Assembly (NCBI GenBank): GCA_030597775.1
Contig: JAUVRF010000038.1
Span: forward strand, 1-9,688
DNA length: 9,688 bases
Reading direction: 5' to 3'
Origin: Methanobacteriota archaeon
GTDB taxonomy: Archaea > Thermoplasmatota > DTKX01 > GCA-020343715
This document shows positions 1 to 5,121 of this stretch, in pieces. Each line of letters begins with the position of its first letter. The stretch's first letter is position 1. The notes below the pieces were generated by a model that worked only from the letters and a program-made list of their open reading frames with translations, was not told the origin of the DNA and searched no databases. A program made the translations under genes and the position numbers.

Positions 1-87
1 ATCCGTGACCGCTACACCATCCTGGGCGAGAGCGGCATCACCGAGCTGGCGGCGGAGCGCATCGCAACCATGACGATGGTGCTCTAG
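1..87 (+). CDS. C-terminal end of an unidentified protein (partial)
   Basis: Frame 1 is open from the window edge to a TAG stop at 85-87 and encodes the last 28 residues of a protein, ending in the hydrophobic stretch TMTMVL. The segment (starting IRDRYTILGESG, then ITELAAERIA) reads like an ordinary soluble C-terminal helix. I do not recognise the family from so short a piece. That it is coding rests on the open frame, the natural amino-acid composition and the exact tail-to-tail junction with the next gene: its TAG shares three bases with the minus-strand stop at 84-86, the same arrangement as at 3444-3447. Confidence 0.55.
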   Translation: MRDRYTILGESGITELAAERIATMTMVL

Positions 88-671
88 AGACCTTCCAGTC
101 CCGAGAGTGGGGACGGGGGGACATGTACACCAGGCTCCGATGGCCCGAGCCTTGACAGGTTGTTCGATATCGCGATGACGAGCTGCATCATCTGCTCCTC
201 CGTCCTGTCGTTCTCAGGTCCGATGCAGACACAGGGCCCCCTCTGACCCTCCGTGAGCATCACGGTCACATCGTACCTGTCCAGCACGTATCGGCTCACG
301 AACCTGTTCCCCCGCACGCTCGTGGGGGGGAAGACGCCCTTCTTCCTGTACGTGATGAACTTGCTGTCCAGGGCCCTCTCGATGGCCTTGGCCACATCCT
401 CGATGCGGGCTTGGTGAACGTGAATGTACCTCCTGTTGTGGGACCACGCGAAGGTGAGGAACTTGTCGGCGAACATGTATCCGAACAGCAGGAGGAAGAC
501 GATGTCCAGTGGGTCGAACCCGGACGATCCAGTCCAGAAATTTGAAGTTATGAGCAGAAGGAATATCAGGGGAAACGCCAGGCCCCGTGCAAGTCGACCG
601 TGCCCCTTGTAGATACGCCAATCGGCCAGTGGCCCCGTCGACAGGCGATCGTGGGTATGCTCGTATTCCAT
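84..671 (-). CDS. Two-TM membrane protein with a soluble C-terminal domain, unknown family
   Basis: Hypothetical protein of 195 residues, third gene of the herA operon. The frame is open upstream to 884, but I choose the ATG at 671 because a perfect GGAGGT lies 6 nt before it (678-683). In-frame ATGs at 719 and 737 lack such a site, and starts further up would overlap the DUF357 gene. A short polar N-terminus rich in His and Asp is followed by two hydrophobic segments at about residues 28-46 and 54-76, joined by a short Gly/Ser loop, then a soluble domain of about 115 residues. That domain begins with basic residues (HNRRYIHVH), which favours a cytoplasmic C-terminus. It contains the stretches SRYVLDRYDVTVML and GPCVCIGPEN, which look like paired beta strands, then a helix, and a proline-rich tail. 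I do not recognise a family. The operon suggests a link to HerA or DUF357, but this is inference. Confidence 0.82.
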   Translation of the reverse strand: MEYEHTHDRLSTGPLADWRIYKGHGRLARGLAFPLIFLLLITSNFWTGSSGFDPLDIVFLLLFGYMFADKFLTFAWSHNRRYIHVHQARIEDVAKAIERALDSKFITYRKKGVFPPTSVRGNRFVSRYVLDRYDVTVMLTEGQRGPCVCIGPENDRTEEQMMQLVIAISNNLSRLGPSEPGVHVPPSPLSGLEGL

Positions 672-677
672 CAAAGG

Positions 678-683
678 ACCTCC
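678..683 (-). promoter_or_regulatory. Shine-Dalgarno site deciding the start at 671
   Basis: The minus strand reads GGAGGT, a full match to the anti-Shine-Dalgarno sequence, six bases before the ATG at 671. It lies inside the upstream in-frame extension, so it argues for the shorter protein. Confidence 0.75.
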
Positions 684-745
684 ATTGCTTGGACCTGATG
701 ACTGATAGGAACTGGTCATGTAAAAAGGATTGGCCATACCCGACG

Positions 746-1087
746 CTAGCTCGCCAGGGTGAACAACCTGTCGTCCTCGTCCACATCCCACAGGCCCAGC
801 CGGGCACCCGCGTCGAGCCAGCCATGGGCGTCGCTTACACAGGCGAAGGCGGACACCAGGTCGCCCTCCTTGAAGAAGTGCCATCCGTCGGAGTGATAGG
901 CCTCCGCCATCTCAAGGAAATCCGCCGCCACCTCCTCCAGGTGGCTGCGGGGCGGGGCGGTCACACGCAGTTTCTCGAGGGCCTGGCCCGTCCGCTCCAG
1001 GTAGTCCAGTACGTGCTTGGCGTCCAGGGGCTGGGATCTCACCGGAGCCGTGGAACGCTTCTTGGAGGGCTTATCATCATCGGCCAT
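746..1087 (-). CDS. DUF357 family protein
   Basis: Small acidic helical protein of 113 residues matching the archaeal DUF357 family, whose members are about 80-120 residues and of unknown biochemical role. After a basic, disordered N-terminus (residues 1-18) the fold should be three to four helices. Family signatures are visible in the second half: the stretch FLEMAEAYHSDGWHFFKEGD, then VSAFACVSDAHGWLDAG, then ARLGLWDV, and an acidic end DEDDRLFTL. This is the usual family pattern in which a helix with AYxYxDGxxFxxxGDxVxAF is followed by a xxYAxGWxDAGxRLG helix. The start at 1087 has GGAGGA six bases upstream and lies only 13 bases after the herA-like stop, so the two are almost certainly co-transcribed. 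The identification is from memory of the family pattern, not from a search. Confidence 0.87.
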   Translation of the reverse strand: MADDDKPSKKRSTAPVRSQPLDAKHVLDYLERTGQALEKLRVTAPPRSHLEEVAADFLEMAEAYHSDGWHFFKEGDLVSAFACVSDAHGWLDAGARLGLWDVDEDDRLFTLAS

Positions 1088-1093
1088 CTCGCG

Positions 1094-1099
1094 TCCTCC
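1094..1099 (-). promoter_or_regulatory. Shine-Dalgarno site for the DUF357 gene
   Basis: The minus strand reads GGAGGA six bases before the ATG at 1087, in the 13-base gap after the stop of the preceding HerA-like gene. It supports translation re-initiation within an operon. Confidence 0.7.
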
Positions 1100-1100
1100 C

Positions 1101-2675
1101 TCAGCTGCTGTCGGCGGTGGCGGGCTCGTCCTCGACGACCTTCTCGGCCTCCTCCTTGGCTGCCCTCATGGCCTCCATGACCGCTGCCTTGCCCTCCTTC
1201 TTCCCCTTGGTCGAGATGACGCTGACGTCCTCCCCGCCATGCTTGGTCTCCCGCACGCGGATCTCGACGATCATTGGTCGGGACAGCGAGCTGCCGGTGA
1301 TGAGGGCCACCCCGATGGGCAGGCCTTGGATGTCGTCATCCATGCCCTCGGTGAACCCCTCGATGGACTGGGCGATCACCTTGAGGTCGTTGGGCGAGGT
1401 CAGCTTGAGGATCACCTGGGTGGCGCACTGGGAGAGCACGTTCTTGTCGATCTTGGCGGGTCGCTGGGTCACCACGCACAGGCCCAGGCCGAACTTGCGC
1501 CCCGCCGCCGCCACGGTGCGCAGCGTGGTGCTGCTCCTGGCCACACCCTGCTGCGGGCAGAAGTTGTGTGCCTCCTCGACCACGAGCATCATGGGGGGCA
1601 CCTTGTCCAATTTCCGGGCCTCGAAGAGCTTCCGGACGATGCGGTTGGTCAGCACCTCCTGAAGATCGGTGTCGCACCCCTTGAGGTCGATGATGCTGGT
1701 CTGGCCCTCCTTGACGATCTCGCTGAGGCGGGTCGGCGTCTGGGAGAACAGGCCCATATCCCTGTACATCTCCAGCTTGTTGATGATCGGCCACTTGTTC
1801 TCGGAGGGGTTCTCCATAAGAGCATCCAGCACCTGGTCGATGGTGTAGAAGCGCTTGCCCTCCTTGGCCCTGCGCACCGCGTCCACGAGCAGTTTCTTGC
1901 TGGCGCTGCCCGAGACGTCGATGAACTCCATCAGGTCCGCCTCGGTGGGATTGATGGAATCGAACGAGATCTGGGTCGACTCGGGGGGCAGCGTGGTGGC
2001 CGCGGAGAGCAGGGAGATGTGCTCGCCGTAGCCCCGGGGCGTGAGGCCGAAGCGCGTCATGAGCTGATGGTCCTTCTCCGAGACGTTGGGGAACATCAGG
2101 GATGCGTACTCGCCGTGGGGGTCGATGATGACCACGGGGACCAGGCGCTTCATGAGCTCCTCGATGAACACGCCCACGGTGTAGGACTTGCCCCCTCCCG
2201 TCTTCGAGAGGATGGCCATGTGGCGGGACACCAGCTCGTCGATGTCCAGGTTGACCCGGATGCTGTAGCCTCGCAGCAGGCCCATGTACGCGGTGGAACC
2301 TCCCTCGGCCTTCATCCCGAGGACCGCCCTCACCAGCTCGGTCTCCGCACGGGTGACCACCTCCCCCGCCCGGAAGGGGGTCTGGGGCTGCTGCAGGAGC
2401 CCCCGTTCGTCCCGGTAGCCGATGATGTCAACGATGCCCACCAGCTTCTCTTTGAACTCCACCTCCTCGCCGCCACCGATCTGGCTGGCCTTGTCGTAGT
2501 CCACATCCGTCTCCCGCTCAAGCTTGATGACCTGTCCCAGGACCGGCCCGTACATCTTGTGGTTCGCCTGGACGTACTCGTTGCGCTGAACGTTGCTAGC
2601 TGAGACGGCAATGCTGAAGTTGCCCGCTCTCACATTACCGAAAATAACGCCTATCGGCTCCATGCATCCCATCAT
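1101..2675 (-). CDS. herA: HerA-like hexameric DNA translocase ATPase
   Basis: Protein of 524 residues, the usual HerA size. HerA is a FtsK-like hexameric ATPase that pumps DNA and in archaea normally works with the NurA nuclease, alongside Mre11-Rad50, in DNA end resection. Visible parts: N-terminal HAS-type beta-barrel (about residues 6-120); Walker A SKTGGGKS (157-164); the HerA signature DPHGEY (185-190); Walker B MMLVVEEAHNF (362-372) with the acidic pair E367-E368; the GRKFGLGLCVVTQRP segment (392-406) that holds the sensor and arginine-finger region; and a charged Ala/Glu/Lys tail (about 490-524). Start choice is open: M1 (2675), M2 (2672) and M5 (2663, MEPIGVIFG) are in frame, and the homologous part begins at about M5. 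A weak TATA-like element lies at 2693-2700. It heads the operon with DUF357 and a membrane protein. No nurA, mre11 or rad50 is present, so a HerA paralogue with another role is possible. Confidence 0.93.
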   Translation of the reverse strand: MMGCMEPIGVIFGNVRAGNFSIAVSASNVQRNEYVQANHKMYGPVLGQVIKLERETDVDYDKASQIGGGEEVEFKEKLVGIVDIIGYRDERGLLQQPQTPFRAGEVVTRAETELVRAVLGMKAEGGSTAYMGLLRGYSIRVNLDIDELVSRHMAILSKTGGGKSYTVGVFIEELMKRLVPVVIIDPHGEYASLMFPNVSEKDHQLMTRFGLTPRGYGEHISLLSAATTLPPESTQISFDSINPTEADLMEFIDVSGSASKKLLVDAVRRAKEGKRFYTIDQVLDALMENPSENKWPIINKLEMYRDMGLFSQTPTRLSEIVKEGQTSIIDLKGCDTDLQEVLTNRIVRKLFEARKLDKVPPMMLVVEEAHNFCPQQGVARSSTTLRTVAAAGRKFGLGLCVVTQRPAKIDKNVLSQCATQVILKLTSPNDLKVIAQSIEGFTEGMDDDIQGLPIGVALITGSSLSRPMIVEIRVRETKHGGEDVSVISTKGKKEGKAAVMEAMRAAKEEAEKVVEDEPATADSS

Positions 2676-2692
2676 CCATATGCTGTATGGGA

Positions 2693-2700
2693 CTTTTGAA
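2693..2700 (-). promoter_or_regulatory. Weak TATA-like element upstream of herA
   Basis: The minus strand reads TTCAAAAG, centred about 24 nt upstream of the ATG at 2672 and 33 nt upstream of the one at 2663. It is the only AT-rich stretch in the right place. If used, the transcript would be leaderless or have a very short leader. The match to an archaeal TATA box is poor. Confidence 0.35.
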
Positions 2701-2714
2701 GCTTACGGGTCCAA

Positions 2715-2728
2715 TTCCATGGATGGAA
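2715..2728. repeat. 14-bp inverted repeat in the herA/TPR divergent region
   Basis: Arms TTCCAT and ATGGAA are perfect inverted copies separated by GG. The repeat sits in the 124-bp region between the divergent starts at 2675 and 2800, upstream of both presumed TATA elements. A second short palindrome (TGGCC-G-GGCCA, 2740-2750) lies close by. Either could be a regulator site, but with GC-rich arms this short chance is a real alternative. Confidence 0.3.
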
Positions 2729-2769
2729 CGGCCTTGTAGTGGCCGGGCCAACGGTTAAGACCTCCCACT

Positions 2770-2777
2770 GATATACA
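2770..2777 (+). promoter_or_regulatory. TATA box of the TPR gene
   Basis: GATATACA is centred about 26 nt before the ATG at 2800. Archaeal TATA boxes lie about 26 nt upstream of the transcription start, so the start would fall on or next to the ATG and give a leaderless mRNA. There is no Shine-Dalgarno sequence before this ATG, which agrees. Confidence 0.6.
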
Positions 2778-2799
2778 CACCGACGTCCGGGGGACCGCA

Positions 2800-3447
2800 A
2801 TGGATGAGGGTAGGGAATCCCAGGTTGTAAGGCGCCCATCGAGGCTACCCACTCCCTCTGCTCTCACCAAGGCGGCCGCCCTCCGTGTGAAGGCGGACCG
2901 GGCCGTGCGCAGCGAGGACCACCGGCGTGCCGTCAAGTTCTACAAGCGCTCCCTGAGATTGAACACCAGGGACCACATCGCGTGGAACAACCTGGGGGTG
3001 GCCCTGGCCCTTGTGGGGGAGACCCGGGAGGCGATCGACGCCTACACCGAGGCCCTCAAGATCCGCTCCACCTACGTGAAGGCCTGGTTCAACAAGGGGA
3101 AGGCCTTCCAGCAGCTGGGCATGTACCCCGCGGCCCAGATATGTTACTCGAACGTCATCCGGCTCAAGCCCAACACCACGGCCGCCTGGATCAACATGGG
3201 CGTGGCCTACCGGGAGATCGGTCAGTACGAACGGGCCTTCGAGTGCTACGAGAAGGCCCTCGAGGTCGACCCGAGCAGCGCCGTCGCATGGAACAACATG
3301 GGGGTGCTGCTCGCAAGGACCGGTGGCCAAAAGCGCGCCCTCATCTGCTTCAACAAGGCCCTGGAGCACGATCCAAGGCTGGAGGAGGCACTCGTCGAGA
3401 GGGAGCACGTGATCGCGTTCATCGAGGCGAAACGCAACACGATCTAG
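2800..3447 (+). CDS. Tetratricopeptide repeat (TPR) protein
   Basis: Soluble protein of 215 residues built almost wholly of TPR units, which form helical scaffolds for protein-protein binding. After a basic N-terminus (1-22) there are about five repeats of 34 residues (about 25-58, 59-92, 93-126, 127-160 and 161-194). The spacing is exact: the helix A tryptophans in AWNN, AWFN, AWIN and AWNN fall at residues 62, 96, 130 and 164. Helix B shows the usual YxxALxxxP-like consensus (for example CYEKALEVDP). A short capping helix follows (195-215). No signal peptide, membrane segment or catalytic domain is seen, so its partner cannot be named. It is divergent from herA and converges on the GvpD/KaiC-like gene, sharing stop-codon bases with it at 3444-3447. 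The start is supported by a TATA box at 2770-2777 at leaderless spacing. Confidence 0.93.
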   Translation: MDEGRESQVVRRPSRLPTPSALTKAAALRVKADRAVRSEDHRRAVKFYKRSLRLNTRDHIAWNNLGVALALVGETREAIDAYTEALKIRSTYVKAWFNKGKAFQQLGMYPAAQICYSNVIRLKPNTTAAWINMGVAYREIGQYERAFECYEKALEVDPSSAVAWNNMGVLLARTGGQKRALICFNKALEHDPRLEEALVEREHVIAFIEAKRNTI

Positions 3448-5003
3448 ACCACTGGGATGAAGTCCACAGGGTAACCGCCCTCGGTCTGGCCTATCTGCAT
3501 GTAGAGGATCTCCGTCTCGGGCTCGACGCCGTAGAGGACGAAGCTGTTGTCCACCCTTGCCAGCCTGATGTGGAGGTTGGCCGAGTTGGCCACCCGCTGG
3601 GTCGCATCGACCAGGCCCGGTTTGGCGACGGTGACCAGGACGCCTCCGTCGGCCCTCACCGACTCCGAGACCAGGGAGATAACCTCTCGTATCTCCTCCA
3701 CGCCGAAGCGCGACTCCTGGGTCTCGAGGCCGAGTATCCGCAGGGGGCCGGTCCCCGTCCTCTCCCTGAGGCTCAGGGAGGCCTTGTCCCAGATGCCGAA
3801 GTCCTTGAGGGCGTCCTGGTACTCCAGGGCGACGATGTAGGGCTTGTTCTGGTCACGGGAGGGACTGATCTTCTCGGCCACACGCATGTTCTCCTCGACG
3901 GTGGCCGGGTCGACCAGGAGCGAGTACTTGGTCTTGTAGTCCTCGGCGGTCTCACCACCCTCGGGCACGATCATCACCCCGCGGCCGTTCATCAGGAAAT
4001 TGCAGGCCATGGGGGTCGTGATCATCGAGACCACGTCGTTGGGGATGTACTGGCCCACCTCGAGCAGGACGCGGGAGCCTGCAGGGATCCCGCCGCCGAG
4101 AATGGTGTCCAAGGCGGGGTGTCCGGTGGAGTATCCCATCTCGCTGTCGGGCACAGCCTTCATCGGGCTCATGATGGCGCGGTCCAGTGCCGGGTGTGGG
4201 GGCAGCAGACGGAAGTGGCCATCGATGAGGGTGAAGAGCCACCGGGAGGCCTTGATCAACATCCCACGGAGCTTGTGGATCTCCAGTTCACGGATGGAGT
4301 GGCCGTCCAGTTCAGATCGGTGAAGAGTGAGGGTGCCATCCACGAGGAAGTCCAGGCTGTTGTCGCCCTCTCCCTCTATGACGGCTATGACGGACACGTT
4401 GGTGCCCTCGACCAGGTCCTTCTGCAGCGCGGACATGATCTTGGTGACGGGCACCTCCCACTTCTCGGCGATGCCCTCGAGGGAGTCGACGATCACGTAG
4501 GTGCGCTCGGGCAGTTTCCGTTCCAGACTGGAGTAGAGCTTGTTCAGCTCGTCGAGGGGGTAGTTCTCGCACAGCTTCTCCAACCGGGCCCGGACCACGG
4601 CACGCTGGGGTTCCTCGGATGGATATATGGTGGAGAGGAAGTCCTTGGATGCGTTGAGGATCTCGACCTTCTCGGCCACCTCCTCCAGCTCCTCGGGGGT
4701 GGAGGTGGCACGCATCACCTTGAGAACCTCCTTGGAGGCGTCGAGGATGCTCTCACGCCACTCCTTCTCCTTGAGCCACTTGAAGTGGCTGTACAGGGCC
4801 TCGTCCGAGACGCGGGTCGAGAAGTAGATGGAGGTGTCGAAGGGCAGCACATCCTCGATGAGCTGCAGGACGAAGGTGGTCTTGCCCGTGCCCGATGCCC
4901 CCTTCACGAGGAGGGAACGGGCCGACGGCTCGTGGAAGAAGTCGCGTATCGGCTCGGGGATGCCAGTGATGTTTCGACTCCCTTCACCATCTTCCAAATT
5001 CAC
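3444..5003 (-). CDS. GvpD/KaiC-like RecA-superfamily ATPase with two lobes
   Basis: Protein of 519 residues with two RecA/KaiC-type lobes. Lobe 1 has Walker A GASGTGKTT (residues 35-43) and Walker B YVIVDSLEG (about 169-177), with a highly charged helical insertion between (about 78-165) and a KaiC-like strand ending in ELEIHKLRG (about 239-247). YFSTRVSD (60-67) stands where KaiC proteins have a Glu-Glu pair; together with the preceding IPEPIRDFF this resembles the GvpD P-loop family. Lobe 2 opens with the KaiC-like GHPALDTILGGGIPAGS (294-310), but its P-loop is replaced by VGQYIPND (316-323). The frame is open to an ATG at 5108, but I choose the GTG at 5003 because a strong TATA box (5028-5035) lies inside that extension at leaderless spacing. 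Members of this superfamily act in regulation or signalling, but no gas vesicle genes are nearby and the role here is unknown. Confidence 0.85.
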   Translation of the reverse strand: MNLEDGEGSRNITGIPEPIRDFFHEPSARSLLVKGASGTGKTTFVLQLIEDVLPFDTSIYFSTRVSDEALYSHFKWLKEKEWRESILDASKEVLKVMRATSTPEELEEVAEKVEILNASKDFLSTIYPSEEPQRAVVRARLEKLCENYPLDELNKLYSSLERKLPERTYVIVDSLEGIAEKWEVPVTKIMSALQKDLVEGTNVSVIAVIEGEGDNSLDFLVDGTLTLHRSELDGHSIRELEIHKLRGMLIKASRWLFTLIDGHFRLLPPHPALDRAIMSPMKAVPDSEMGYSTGHPALDTILGGGIPAGSRVLLEVGQYIPNDVVSMITTPMACNFLMNGRGVMIVPEGGETAEDYKTKYSLLVDPATVEENMRVAEKISPSRDQNKPYIVALEYQDALKDFGIWDKASLSLRERTGTGPLRILGLETQESRFGVEEIREVISLVSESVRADGGVLVTVAKPGLVDATQRVANSANLHIRLARVDNSFVLYGVEPETEILYMQIGQTEGGYPVDFIPVV

Positions 5004-5027
5004 ACCCGTTCGACGTACTCGCTGTCG

Positions 5028-5035
5028 ATATATAA
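5028..5035 (-). promoter_or_regulatory. TATA box of the GvpD/KaiC-like gene
   Basis: The minus strand reads TTATATAT, the best TATA box in the window, centred about 28 nt before the GTG at 5003, so the transcript is predicted to be leaderless. An inverted repeat with arms TCGAC and GTCGA (5010-5014 and 5024-5028) lies between TATA box and start, where a repressor would act; its arms are short and may be chance. The promoter shows that this gene is not simply read through from lhr, which ends at 5122. Confidence 0.7.
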
Positions 5036-5121
5036 CCCTTCTGTCCTGATTCTCAGGTCCAACACAGCATGGCCAGGCCCCCGCTGGCAGACCCTTATTG
5101 ACACCCATGTGAGAACCCGTC

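Noticed and set aside
1017..2603. 528-codon plus-strand ORF opposite the HerA-like gene
   Set aside because: It is antisense to a protein with intact Walker motifs, and its translation is a low-complexity run of Leu, Gly, His and Asp, typical of antisense frames in GC-rich DNA.
2703..2936. 77-codon minus-strand ORF upstream of herA
   Set aside because: It overlaps the TPR gene start and its TATA box, and its Ser/Arg-rich product has no visible domain.
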